This document shows positions 53,020-64,000 of a DNA stretch of 64,000 bases, in pieces (position 1 is the stretch's first letter; every line of letters starts with the position of its first letter). The notes below the pieces were generated by a model. It worked only from the letters and a program-made list of their open reading frames with translations. It ran no database searches and was not told the origin of the DNA. The stretch comes from Procambarus clarkii (lineage: Eukaryota; Arthropoda; Malacostraca; Decapoda; Cambaridae). Location: assembly GCF_040958095.1 (NCBI RefSeq), contig NC_091193.1, positions 29,186,875 to 29,250,874 of the forward strand. The letters are read 5' to 3'. The position numbers were made by a program, and so were the translations under genes.

Positions 53020-53057
<38 letters not shown>
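53018..53057. repeat. (CTG)13 microsatellite with one interruption (right arm)
   Basis: Twin of the left (CAG)13 run, with a single GTT substitution in the middle and the same 40-nt length. Confidence 0.97.
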
Positions 53058-53213
53058 GAGACCTGAACATTCGGGAACATTACAGCTCCTTTTCCAATTC
53101 TATATTTGTGCGGAAAACCACAGAAACATTAAATCTCACCCGTTAAATAACTACGACAGAACAGGTAGTGATGATCCGGTTGAGATGAATGCCAGTTTAA
53201 ACATATTATCTCT

Positions 53214-53775
53214 GAACAAATCTACAAGGGCCGTGACGAGGATTCGAACCTGCGTTCGAGAGCATCCCAGATGCTGCTTTAATGGACTGAGCTACGACAT
53301 GGTCGAGGAGTTGAAACCGAAGTACAGTAGAACTAACTTGATCCTGCAGCCTCTCCGAGGCACAAACCAGGATTTTACACAAGCCGTTCTCCCTCTTGTG
53401 TAATGAAGTAAGGGCGAAGAGGGAGAACGGCCTATTGACATAGCTCGAGTGCAGGGGGGAGTTGTGTAAAACCCTGGTTTGTGTCTCGGAGAGGCTCCAG
53501 GATCCTGCAAGTTCTACTGAACTTCGGTTTCAACTCCTTGACCATGTCCCCGACTATCCAAGTGGTTGGGCACCATTCCTTCCCCCCACCCCTCCCATCC
53601 CAAATCCTAATCCTGACCCCTTCCCAGTGCTATATAGTCGTAATAGCTTGGCGCTTTCCCCGTGATAATTCCTTTCCCTTCCTTGACCATATCGTAGTTC
53701 AGTCGATTAAGGCAGCGTCTGGGATGCTCTCGGGCGCAGGTTCGAATCCTCGTCACGGCCCTTGTGAATTTGTTC
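53214..53775. mobile_element. Head-to-head SINE pair (right arm)
   Basis: Mirror of 39652-40213: minus-strand head at 53214-53301 and plus-strand head at 53684-53775, the latter with TAGTTCAGTCGATTAAGGCA and B box GGTTCGAATCC. The unoccupied target of the left-arm LINE lies 29 bp outside this pair (53178-53185). Confidence 0.8.
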
Positions 53776-53826
53776 ATTTGATGCATCACGCAATTGTGAT
53801 TTCTGTGTGCATATAACCTCTGCATA

Positions 53827-54391
53827 GGTACCAGGGGCCGCACATATGCGTCTTGGTGACAGTAGAAGGAATAGCAGAGAATGGGTGGGGCAGCCATAGT
53901 CTAGTGTAGACAGCACAAGAGAGGAGTGCAAACATAAGTGCGCTTTATCAACTCGCCAGGAATTGTGGGACAAGTCCAGGGGATGGGAAGGGCCTCGGAA
54001 CATTAATTTCAGAACCAAGAGATAAGCTGATGTCAATGATCAGCTGCCAGAGTTTAGCATTATACTTGTACAGAAGCGGATTTGCATAGTGACAAGGAGT
54101 GTCGAGGAATGACATCTTTGGAGTAAAAGTCAGCTTAAATCTTATCTGGAGAGACCTTTAAGCCGTGAATATTAGCCCAGGACGACACGCTATCGATCAC
54201 AATTTGGAATCTGTTGGATGAAGGAGAAATTGTAACAACGACAGGAGTATGTGTACATAGTGGACCAAGAATACACCAGAGGAAAGGGACAAAGATCGCA
54301 CGAGAACAACCAGGAAAAGTTTAGAAAGTAATTTAAAACCCAACACGGGGTAACACTTGCATTGTTGAAAACAGTGAGAAAGCAGCACCAA
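53827..54391 (-). pseudogene. LINE reverse transcriptase remnant (right arm)
   Basis: Exact mirror of the left-arm remnant at 39036-39600; the 64-residue open piece at its start is identical in both arms. It has the VSSWANIHGLKVSPDKI-type thumb block, and the catalytic box is lost. Confidence 0.55.
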
Positions 54392-54484
54392 GTCTCACTT
54401 TAAACGTTCAACTACAGAAAGCTCTCAAGGAAAATGGGACGTCTGTCGTCACGTCTGTCGGTCCAGCACACTAATAAGATTTTG

Positions 54485-55917
54485 TCACTTTCGCAGCTGA
54501 CAATCACACACTGCAATACCAATACCAAACACAGGCATTTTCCTCCTGTGGGCCTTGACGGTGCCACATACGCCGGTGTTGTGGTCAAGGAGGAATCTGG
54601 TCAGCAAGAGGCTGGTATAGTAGTTGTCCGTGAATAGAATATGCCAATAGTTCAGCAACGCTTCCACGAGTGTTTTGACAATGCCAGAGAGTCCGTGTGG
54701 ATCTTCACCTGGTATGTGAACGTCTCTACCTGAATACAGTATCATGTCCATAACTTTACCAGTTTCATAGTCACATACCACGAAAAACATAGTCCAAATC
54801 AATGCCGCTTTGATGGGATGTACTGCCTGAACGCAAGTCGTCCCTTGAAGAGGACTAGCGATTCATCAATCACCACATTCTGCCCTGGTACAAAGTAATC
54901 ACAGAACTTTCCTCTCATATCACTAAAAATCTTCCGCAGCTTCCAAAGTCTGTCCTGTGTCTTCATTATCATTGTTCTCAAAGTGCAGACACCTATCACA
55001 CGACATGTACCGGTTTAACACAGGGGAAGGAACAAAGCTGTCTTTGCTCCAATAATCCTGGATCACGTTTTTCAGAATGTTATCATTATCATGCCCAATG
55101 CGAAAAAACACACATTTCCTCATTTGTCGTGTCTTTCCATCGTGTCATGCAAGAGGTAGGTAAAATGCCCGAGTCAATGAGGCTGTGAGCATATCTGTTC
55201 ATCTCTGCAACGAGAAGGTCCATGAATTCCTTGTCAAAATACGCGATAAAACAGTCAATTTCAGCCATATCATCACCTGTATAGGCAAATAACGGTGTCA
55301 CATCAATATCGGTACCATCAAATATTGGAATTTGTGGGACAAAATTTTCACAATCCTCCCACACAAGTACACCTGTGGGTTTGGTTTTAACGCCAACACC
55401 ATGGCCAACACTACCACGAGCACCAAAAACACAGCTCCGTCGTCTTGTGCTAGAGCTGCGTATAGGTGTGCAAGAGCTGCTTATAGGTATGCCAGAAGAT
55501 GAGTGTTCTGCGTAGTGCAGGCCTACCATGAACACCTGATGTTGAGGGAACACTGTCGTCATTGACCTCCGGCTGCGTGACACGCTGCTACTTGCGTCGG
55601 CGTGTTACTGGGGCAGCATAACCCCGCCTAGTAACACCATCGCTACTCGGTTCGTCAACACTGCTTGTATCGAAGTCTATTTCACTGAAGCCCGAGAATG
55701 ATTCATCACATGTTCTATCCCTAAATAAACTAGCATCAGAGGAAACACACGGTGGTGGTGACTAGCAGGCGTTGACCCTGGGCAGCGAGGCATGCTGGGT
55801 TAGGCGCGTGTACACACTGGCGACCTCTTCCACCTCATTCTCCCACTCACTCGTGTCAGACATCTGTGTTAGGTCTTTATCTGGATTGTAGTCTAAATCA
55901 TCATCCATCGCTCTCAT
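54485..55917 (-). pseudogene. piggyBac-like transposase pseudogene 2 (right arm)
   Basis: Mirror of 37510-38942, from ATG at 55917 to the stop at 54485. It has the same frameshifts and truncation, and the same surviving catalytic residues (VVIDESLVLF, FTDNYYTS). The only residue change I see in the compared blocks is Ser to Ala in GRLSFRQY. Shared lesions mean it was already dead when the arms became separate. Inactive. Confidence 0.8.
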
Positions 55918-57422
55918 ACAATATGACGCGTATTTTGTTCTCGGTCATTTTCCTGGACCGCAGCTGACTGGACTGGGAGCTCGTACACAATGCATCTGAC
56001 TTGGTTGCTTCCTTGAAACTGAAGCTCCCCACGGCCTTGGGACATACTGAGATTTTTTTCAAAATGGCGGACAATCACTGGAGCCCTCAGTCATCCATTA
56101 CGTACCCGCGTCCCCGCACGCCAGATTTGAATAGTACTCTATACCCAAGAGATCCCTGAGGCACGTTGCACACCAACTGTCGAGCGCCTCAAGGGGCATT
56201 GCACAGTGCAGTGGTCAGGGAAGTAGGCCTTAGGTTTATTTGTGATTTAGTTAAATTTAGTCTTGGAGAATACTTGTGTTTCATATTTAATCCCCAGACT
56301 GGTGTTTTAAGGATACGTTTTGAGCGTAAATAAATAAATAAATTGGTGACGTGGCAAATATCCCATTTTCCTTGAGAAGCCACTGAAACTTTTTTTTAAT
56401 TCAGTTAGTAGTTAGTATGTTCCTAACATAACCGTTTTTGCTTGGTATCTAAGGTGCTAATAATTTAGTGTCTGAATTTCCGACAAACAGTGACATTCAA
56501 TACATGACTAACAACAACGTTAAGGAGGAAATAGACGAGTACAGGCTGTAAAGGCTAAAAAGTGCGAACTCTCTCATTCATTACCAACATCAGATCTGCA
56601 ATAACTGAACTGCAGCGATGAAGAACATGTACAATGTTTGGAACAAATATATCTTCGATCTTTCCAATCATCCACAACATGTGTTGGAGAAAGGTATCAA
56701 CAATAATGAAGGTGACTTAAGATTTCCAACTGATAGGTTTAGCTGCATGAATGGTCCTGATGGCTACTGAACTTCATTGTGGGAGGATGGAGGCATTGGT
56801 GAAGTGTGTTCAAACGAGTGGATAAGGATTAAAACAGCGGCGTGCCGAATATCAGTTGCCGTACAATAAGAAGGAATGTGAACGCCAGTAGCCTTCATAA
56901 CGATGTCAGTCGACTATACTACCGTGACGGGGTGAGACGCAGGAACAACGTCAGAAGAAACAGCCTGTGTGAGGACCGAGGCATTCTTGCCATTCTGTTA
57001 GAAACGTTAAATGTGATATCTTCCTAACTGGAAGACAGATGCGGTAGTTTCAATGATGCGTGATTAACTGTTATGTAGTGAGGAGGGAGAATGAGGACTG
57101 TCGAGATGAGGATGAATATTGGCCTGGACGGTCATTGTCTGGTCAATGGGGAGGGCTGAACACTGACAAAGTCAGACGGACTAACAACGGAAACAGAACA
57201 GTGAGGAGGTTGAGGAGTAACACCAATATGGCGGGTAGGGAGGTCTGGGGAAGAAAGGGAGTGTATACGGGATGAAGAACCCACACAGAACACCTCATTC
57301 AGACCATAAAGGATCAAGAGAAGGGGTTGAGCTGGTGAAGGTCTCTGGGTTTCCAAACGACTTGGAAATCGTTATGAAACTGAGGATGGGAAGAAGGGAG
57401 TAGAGAAGTAATCACACAAGGA

Positions 57423-57427
57423 TTACC
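57423..57427 (+). repeat. 5-bp target duplication TTACC, left of solo LTR
   Basis: TTACC here and at 59101-59105 flank the LTR. The left arm has one uninterrupted, slightly diverged site near 35995-36020. Confidence 0.88.
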
Positions 57428-59100
57428 TGTTGGAAATTTCCAGCACTGATACATCTCTATTGTATCACAATACACTACTGTTGTATATTAATTACAGTAT
57501 CAATTAACCTTACTAACTGTAATACTAACATAAATTAGTATTTCTTTATCTGCGCATTAATTGCTGAAATTCTCACGACAACGAGAGGCAGGATTGCGTA
57601 AGATATTGTCTATTTAGACATGTTTAATACGAATATGTTAGAGAATTGAATATGGTTCTCTATTTTTATCAGTATTCTGTATTATAATAAATTACGGATA
57701 ATATAACTCCTAATGATCCAATAACCGAGAGTTATTAACTAAGATTATCACTAAATAACAGTTTTATCTGTTATATACCAACGCCATGGAAATACTTCCC
57801 ATTTCTCGTTAATAAGGAAACGGTGCTTAATCAACACCATCAAGCGAGAATATAAACAATATTTAATTCCCTACAATTGCAACCCTATTCCTTTAACGCA
57901 TTACGTCAGTAATTACATGGAAAAGAATTCTCCGTGATTACTAAATTGTATTGTGAATGCGAGAGGGGGAGTTGAGGGAGACGCTGGCGGCGAGCCGCCA
58001 TTCCTCGCGTGTCCGACTGGCGATTAGGAAGGGAAGCGCGTGGTGGTGATGGGACTGAAGAGTTTTCCAACATTAATTACGTTGCAGCTCCACTGATAGT
58101 CACCATTTACCTCACGTGTTCTACAGCGCCCTACCAGTTAATAACGCGTCAACAATGTAAGTCACGGCCCGTAATTACGCGTACACAGCAGTGGACGCCA
58201 GGGACTGGCAGACACGATTTCGGCAGACTTTAGTGTTCTGGCACGCTCACGTTAAATATACTATTCTGGTGTGATGCATCATTCAAGATCGTGTATTTGT
58301 GGGTAGTCTGTCGTTATATAGCAAGAACAACAAACAACAACACAACGCTAGTTGATTTTCTTCATTTATTTAATTTTCAATGAATATTGAAATAATTTAT
58401 AGCCTAATAAAATGCTACTTAAATTTCCCTGATTGCAGCGTGTAGACGAGGTGTCAACAAGTTGTCTCTTCACTCACGATATTCTCCACTAGTTCCTTCT
58501 TTATTGGGATCTTGTGATGGCTAGGACGAGTAACGAAACGGAATTACAGAAGTCGTCTTACAACTAAGACTCCCGTTTTCGTATAAATTTAGCTAAGATT
58601 ATTATTAGTTTCTATATAAATTCATATATAGGATATTTACAGTGAATAACTTAATGCCAGAATTTATGGTTTGGTGTTTAATGTGTTTTGCTCTTATTGT
58701 TGCTCAACATTTCATAATCTTTCAATATATTCATTATTTGATATGTCATATCTTTGAATCTATATTTAGTTCAGATTTGCCATGTTACTAACTCCTTAAT
58801 GAACTAGTAACGAACCACACTGGTTCCTAGATATATATGAACTTCTAGAAATACCCCCCCCCCCCCCCAATGTTGATATTTAAGGCTTTGACTTAAATCA
58901 ATTAATAATACAGTCTATTCATTATGTTCAAGTGATTGTTAAGTTAATTATCGCACATAGGCACTGGTTCTATAGTGTCAATCTAATAATCACCTTTATT
59001 CGTTTTCCCTCTTTTCTCAAAAGTGACTGGTCCTTCGATTTATGTTAATCATAATAATCAAATAATTTAATATATGAGTTGAAGCCGCAGATACCCAACA
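57428..59100. mobile_element. Solo LTR, 1,673 bp (right arm only)
   Basis: Starts TGTTGG and ends CCAACA, the inverted TG...CA ends of an LTR retrotransposon. It is flanked by 5-bp direct repeats TTACC, the duplication length usual for LTR integrases. Net size difference to the left arm is 1,680, which equals 1,673 + 5 + 2 bp of small indels. The element contains no pol or gag frame and its beginning is not repeated at its end, so it is a single LTR left by recombination, or a non-autonomous short element. A 15-bp C run is at 58854-58868. Orientation and family are unknown. Confidence 0.85.
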
Positions 59101-59159
59101 TTACCCAAGTAAGACAAGAGGGAGAGATGCTGCACATATCGTCAAGCCAAAGTAACATA

Positions 59160-60720
59160 TATGGTCTGTGTTCCAGGCTGAGGATGGCATGTTCTTTATA
59201 GTACACGTGTCATTGGGAAAAGGTTATGAAGCAAACATAAGGATGACTGGCACGACTTTATGTGGCCGGGTTCCCAGCATAAGACACCAAACAGCAACAA
59301 CTCTACAACACAGTGTGGGTTTAAACCCATATTCCAGCACGTACCACAGAGGCGTGGAGAGGGATTATCATCATACCTACATTTTAAACTGTATGGAGTC
59401 AGCCTCCACCACATCACTCAGGGACCACATGTGCTGTGTGTACAAGTCTATGGGACGAGCATAGAAGGCAGGCTTACTGTTAGTACAAGACTTTTTATTG
59501 TGATATGGTCTTCCTGCATGCAGATTCCCATGACCAGCCAGAGTTACACTGCTAAACACCAACAACCAGTGTAGGTTTGAGTTAACACAGACCCGACGGT
59601 GAACATGTAATTATCTGTGTGGCATCACAAGTGTTGCTCCTGTCAGTAAATTTGTATCTTGCTAACACGACGCATCATTCCTGAATAGCTGGTTCTGCAT
59701 GCCATTTATTTTCAGTGCCAGAGTATCCAGCTTGGAACTCCTGGATACTTCATTGCAAACCGGCAGTGTCAAAAGCTGTGTTTCCGATTGGTTGTCATAG
59801 AAAGTGTTAACACAGGATTTACACATGAATGGACCACGAGACTGATCAATTAGGCCTTCCAGTGTCTCTGACACGACAAAATCTTTGTTCCCACCAATTT
59901 AAAATATCGTAACTACCCAACATATTATCACAAATGTTTTGTAAAAGAAAATGTTAAGTGTTCATTTGTGTTTGCATAAAACCCTTAAATACTGCCTCTC
60001 GCATTAGAGCATTCAGCAATGAACTCTCTGGGGTCGTCAACCCAGACGACCCCAGATGTGATTCAGTAATTACAGAATATTGATGAAAATACTTTGACAA
60101 GTCCCTTAGAGTGCTCTGGTTGCACTGATAACACACTATCAGAGAATCAGACCCAGTAAATCCAGTGGATAAGGACCAACCCACGAGAGCCTTACTCTCC
60201 CTGTGCACCCAGTATCTGTACGCAAAGCTCTCCTATTTGCTACACTCCAACTACCTATCCTCGACCTCCCACCCATATGCGAGGGACATTACACACAAAT
60301 TCATTCAGGGATAGTACATTTCAAACCTTCCTCGTCTATACAGTAAATTAATGTGTATGGTAGAATACTATTGATGCATTGTGGCAGTCGACTAATAGCA
60401 AACATTTCTGCATTGATTTCATACGCCAGAAAACCTAATGGGACAAAATATTGACATTTAACTCCTAATATGTCCTACATGTTGGTGAACCATGTTATGA
60501 CAAAACACTGACCAGAGATGAAGACTACTACTATATTGGACGAGGGACCATACAACCAGAGCCGTCTTACCACATGGGACCGTGGGGCACTTGCTTGGGG
60601 GCCCCACGAGCATAGGACATGTTCGTTATGGAAGCAGAATGTTTACATATTTAAGTCTTGGTGCCATCACACTTATATAATACATCCCTACATCCTAGTG
60701 TGGGACCAAATACTAAATAT
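59160..60720. other. Right-arm stretch with unrecognised reading-frame remnants
   Basis: Mirror of 34380-35960. It contains open pieces at 59260-59574 (+), 59662-59874 (-) and 59954-60208 (-), identical to the left-arm versions. A hairpin-like TGGGGTCGTC...GACGACCCCA lies at 60029-60055. No function recognised. Confidence 0.4.
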
Positions 60721-60776
60721 TTAAGATATATATTTCAACAAGAAAAACCATTTCAGCAGAAATGAAACTATTTTGA

Positions 60777-62880
60777 GTGGAGCACAGAAGACGTAGAGCG
60801 CTGCAAGAGGAGAAAATAGGAAAACTTCCAAAATTAACATCGTGGTTCAACTCAGATGAAACGACAACCACTCACGATTTCTTCAGATACAGCATCCACA
60901 CCAGCAATGTCAGCCACAAGTACTCTTCCTTCAGATACAGCATCCACACCAGCAATGTCAGCCACAAGTACTGTTCCTTCAGATACAGCATCCACACCAG
61001 CAATGTCAGCCACAAGTACTCTTCCTTCAGATACAGCATCCACACCAGCAATGTCAGCCACTAGTACTGTTCCTTCAGATACAGCATCCACACCAGCAAT
61101 GTCAGCCACAAGTACTCTTCCTTCAGATACAGCATCCACACCAGCAATGTCAGCCACAAGTACTGTTCCTTCAGATACATCATCCACACCAGCAATGTCA
61201 GCCACAAGTACTGTTCCTTCAGATACAGCATCCACACCAGCAATGTCAGCCACAAGTACTCTTCCTTCAGATACAGCATCCACACCAGCAATGTCAGCCA
61301 CAAGTACTGTTCCTTCAGATACAGCATCCACACCAGCAATGTCAGCCACTAGTACTGTTCCTTCAGATACAGCATCCACACCAACAATGTCAGCCACTAG
61401 TACTGTTCCTTCAGATACAGCATCCACACCAACAATGTCAGCCACTAGTACTGTTCCTTCAGATACAGCATCCACACCAACAATGTCAGCCACTAGTACT
61501 GTTCCTTCAGATACAGCATCCACACCAACAATGTCAGCCACTAGTACTGTTCCTTCAGATACAGCATCCACACCAACAATGTCAGCCACTAGTACTGTTC
61601 CTTCAGATACAGCATCCACACCAACAATGTCAGCCACTAGTACTGTTCCATCAGATACAGCATCCACACCAGCAATGTCAGCCACAAGTACTGTTCCTTC
61701 AGATACAGCATCCACTCCAACAATGTCAGCCACTAGTACTGTTCCTTCAGATATAGCATCCACACCAACAATGTCAGCCACTAGTACTGTTCCTTCAGAT
61801 ACAGCATCCACACCAACAATGTCAGCCACTAGTACTGTTCCATCAGATACAGCATCCACACCAACAATGTCAGCCACTAGTACTGTTCCATCAGATACAG
61901 CATCCACACCTACAACCATTCCTGCTACCAATGACCCAGTTTCAGCAGACATACCATCATTGCCTGTTGCTGCTGATGGTGACATCTTACAAGAGGAAAT
62001 GCCCAAATCTGTAACAGTAAAGGAGTTTGCTCTTTTACTGTTACGCAAGACACAGATCCAGGGCTATGGAATATTAATGTTACCAACACAATAGATAACT
62101 GGATTCGTAATGGTCCCTCATCATGACAATCATTACAGCAACCTTTCAAATTCACGCAGAGTGTATAAAACAGTTAGATTAGAGAATATGAAGGAAAGTT
62201 ATTTATCAAACAATGTGTTCAAACGTGAACTGCAGAATGGCGAGTATGTAAAACGTGAATGACTACTCTATTCACTATCCCAAGACCGTTTGTACTGCTT
62301 TGCATGTTGCCTGTTGTCCAAGAATTAATGGCTCTTTTGTACATTTGGCGTTCAATGACTGGAAGCACGGAAATATATTGTAGAAGAAGAAAATGGAGAA
62401 CATTGAAAGTGCATGACATCATATATGATACAACAAAGAAAATGGAAGTGTAGCCTGTGAGCCTGTGGAACATTTCTTTATGTTCATCCCCATTTTTTCT
62501 CATCAAGCCCAAGGATCTAACACTGTCGTGAATTTTCTTAATGAGAAAGTTCCACTATCAAACTGCTGTGGTCAGTCATACAATAATGCCTCGTATGCAT
62601 ACGATAACGCATAAGATAACATGTGCCATCTTTGTCACCTTTGCTGGACAAAACCTGAACTTAGTGAGAGTAAAAGTAGCAGAGTGTGGTCTACAGACTG
62701 TCAAATTCTTTGACTGTTCTGCAAATGTATTAATTTTGTGCTGGTTCTACTCATCGCTGGAATGTATTGACATCTTTAGGGAAAAGATTGTGGTCAAGTG
62801 ACACTATGGTCAGCATATTTTGAGGCAGTTCATGCTCTGTATGGGGGGCTTCGATAAAGTGAGCAAGTAGTTATCAAAAG
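60777..62880 (+). pseudogene. hAT/ZMYM-like (TTF-type) pseudogene, longer right-hand copy
   Basis: Begins MEHRRRRALQEEKIGKLPKL at 60777, shifts frame into the Ser/Thr-rich 48-bp repeats (60877-61911), then has DILQEEMPKSVTVKEF. About 62180-62320 reads LENMKESYLSNNVFKRELQN and, after TGA at 62260-62262 where Trp is expected, LLYSLSQDRLYCFACCLLSK, the TTF-type zinc-finger block. Beyond the palindrome edge at 62453 it continues with EHFFMFIPI, TVVNFLNEKVPLSNCCGQSY and a block like LNLVRVKVAECGLQTVKFFD, then CGQVTLWSAYFEAVHALYGG (about 62790-62855). These are in order for hAT-derived ZMYM1-like proteins. Stops and frameshifts make it a pseudogene. Its continuity across the edge is important for the history of the palindrome. 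Confidence 0.7.
60877..61911. repeat. 48-bp minisatellite, about 21.6 units (right arm)
   Basis: Same unit as 33484-34230 but 288 bp (six units) longer. The additional units are in the 60900-61320 part, where CTTCC and GTTCC variants alternate. The coding frame (SDTASTPAMSATSTVP)n stays open throughout. Confidence 0.95.
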
Positions 62881-63424
62881 AAGGCACAATGCCGGGAAGG
62901 CTATGTAGCACCGTCAAAAGTGTAGAATATTCAAAAGGCGTTAAATATCATTAAGTATGCCAATACGAGAACAAAAGCGCATGAGGTGAACATCAAAAAC
63001 ATACGATTTACCAAGGATTCTATTGACGGATAGGTTCCGCGAGGGAGAGTCGGGAAGCAAGACGCATGCACATTCTAGAAATCAAGACATTCAACAAGGA
63101 TATGCACGATTGTAAGAGGGACAACAATTCAGTCAATAAGGAAAATGGCGGCTCTAAGTGCCCGCGAAAGAAAACAGATATGGCCAATACGTAACCTCAC
63201 CAGAGCCGTTTCCCCAATGCCGGTTAAACGGTGGTAGGAGGAAGGCCATGGGGACGCCAGCCTTAAGAGCACGCAGCGTGTTACCAGTAACAGAAGACCA
63301 AAAACACGGCCAACGATTGAGGAATGAATAACTGGGTAGAAGTCGGAATAAGGAATACCTATACTTGAGATGGGACAGGCGCAGATAGCTTTCTTGACGG
63401 CAGCGTCTACACGCTCATTTAACC
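62881..63424. other. Stretch without recognised gene
   Basis: About 0.54 kb. The longest frame (minus strand, 63506-63129) has no recognisable motif, though a stretch like WPSSYHRLTGIGETALVRLR-IGH is reminiscent of the end of LINE RNase H regions. I do not assign it. Confidence 0.4.
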
Positions 63425-63800
63425 CTTTAACTGTACATGGCGTATATATACACTCAGTAACACGTCCCACCGTGCACATTGTGTATATATACGCCATGAG
63501 TAACATATCCCACTATGCACATTGTGTATATATACGCCATGAGTAACATGTCCCACTATGCACATTGTGTATATATACGCCATGAGTAACATGTCCCACC
63601 GTGCACATTGTGTATATATACGCCATGAGTAACATATCCCACCATGCACATTGTGTATATATACGCCATGAGTAACATGTCCCACTATGCACATTGTGTA
63701 TATATACGCCATGAGTAACATGTCCCACCATGCACATGGTGTATATATACGCCATGAGTAACATGTCCCACCATGCGCATGGTGTATATACATGCCATAG
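63425..63800. repeat. 43-bp tandem repeat with TATATATA core, about 8.7 copies
   Basis: Unit of 43 bp containing GTGTATATATACGCCATGAG followed by TAACATGTCCCACTATGCACATT. Copies differ at a few positions (ACCG/ACCA/ACTA). Each unit has the self-complementary GTATATATAC. It is preceded by TTTAACCCTTTAACTG and followed by GTGTTAAGGGGTC, which may be ends of a host element. Open frames through it are fortuitous. Confidence 0.93.
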
Positions 63801-64000
63801 GGTGCCAGGCACCATTCAAGTGTCCCGTGGTGTTAAGGGGTCACCCATATCGTAGCCAGGGGTGATTGTAAACAGATGCCAATACGAAAAAAATCTAGTA
63901 CAGGCCTCTCTTGTTTCCCAGGCCTTAGTTACTGGCCAGACACCTTGGCGAGCGCTGCACGACCCAGCGTCCGACCTCGCTCAGTGCACCGCGCCGTCAT
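63801..64000. other. Window end, no feature recognised
   Basis: 200 bp with no motif that I can name. Confidence 0.5.

Larger units (their letters stand above)
49047..62453. repeat. Right arm of the 29.5 kb palindrome (13,407 bp)
   Basis: Reverse complement of 32942-48193. After removing arm-specific insertions both arms have about 11.0 kb in common (15,252 minus 4,246 on the left; 13,407 minus 2,401 on the right), so the bookkeeping closes. Only this arm has the foldback MITE at 50690, the solo LTR at 57428 and the longer minisatellite at 60877. Identity stops at 62453. Confidence 0.95.

Noticed and set aside
58009..58233. 74-codon frame inside the solo LTR
   Set aside because: Short, no motif, and inside an LTR with stops around it; not supported as a gene.
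32942..62453. Pure sequencing foldback artefact
   Set aside because: The arms differ by a LINE, a SINE, a solo LTR and a MITE, three of them with clear target duplications and empty sites, plus a six-unit repeat difference. One read folding back on itself cannot produce this, though a haplotype join is still possible.

Overview
The window is non-bacterial, intron-era eukaryotic repeat DNA. I recognise no host protein-coding gene. It looks like an arthropod genome, most likely a decapod crustacean (crayfish, lobster or shrimp type). The reasons are the mix of families: Penelope-like elements, several LINE lineages, piggyBac-like and hAT-like transposases, tRNA-derived SINEs of a type I associate with decapods, foldback MITEs, and long minisatellite arrays. 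A 500-base run of N marks an assembly gap. The species cannot be named from the sequence alone.

Layout. 1-883: a 22-23 bp minisatellite. 884-4719: a decayed Penelope-like element (PLE) on the minus strand, broken near its 3' end by a 138 bp SINE-like element and an ORF1-only LINE derivative at the same 10-bp target. 4720-6400: no recognisable gene. 6402-7670: a second PLE fragment, split by a tRNA-headed SINE. 8409-11117: a 20-bp GC-rich minisatellite running into the gap (11118-11617). 11618-23597: about 12 kb of 36-bp satellite. 23658-23815: a GC-rich minisatellite with a perfect hairpin. 24408-29530: a dead RNase H-bearing LINE. 29586 to about 32040: a dead piggyBac-like element.

The dominant structure is a 29.5 kb imperfect palindrome. 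The left arm is 32942-48193, the spacer 48194-49046 and the right arm 49047-62453. The arms share about 11.0 kb of nearly identical sequence in opposite orientation. Each carries a hAT-like pseudogene with an internal 48-bp minisatellite, a piggyBac-like pseudogene, LINE reverse transcriptase remnants, SINEs and a MITE. They differ by clean events: a young LINE (4,101 bp with its target duplication) and a 154 bp SINE only on the left; a 1,673 bp solo LTR, a 423 bp foldback MITE and six extra minisatellite units only on the right. The arms are therefore not a trivial read-level foldback. They are either an inverted duplication that has since collected insertions, or two haplotypes joined head to head by the assembler.

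The only long, catalytically intact reading frame is ORF2 of the young LINE (40396-44055, 1,219 aa; endonuclease, reverse transcriptase, RNase H and a C-terminal zinc finger). The very long open frames inside the tandem arrays (8.3-23.6 kb) are artefacts of stop-free repeat units. 62454-62880 continues the hAT pseudogene beyond the palindrome, 63425-63800 is a 43-bp repeat, and the rest is unassigned.
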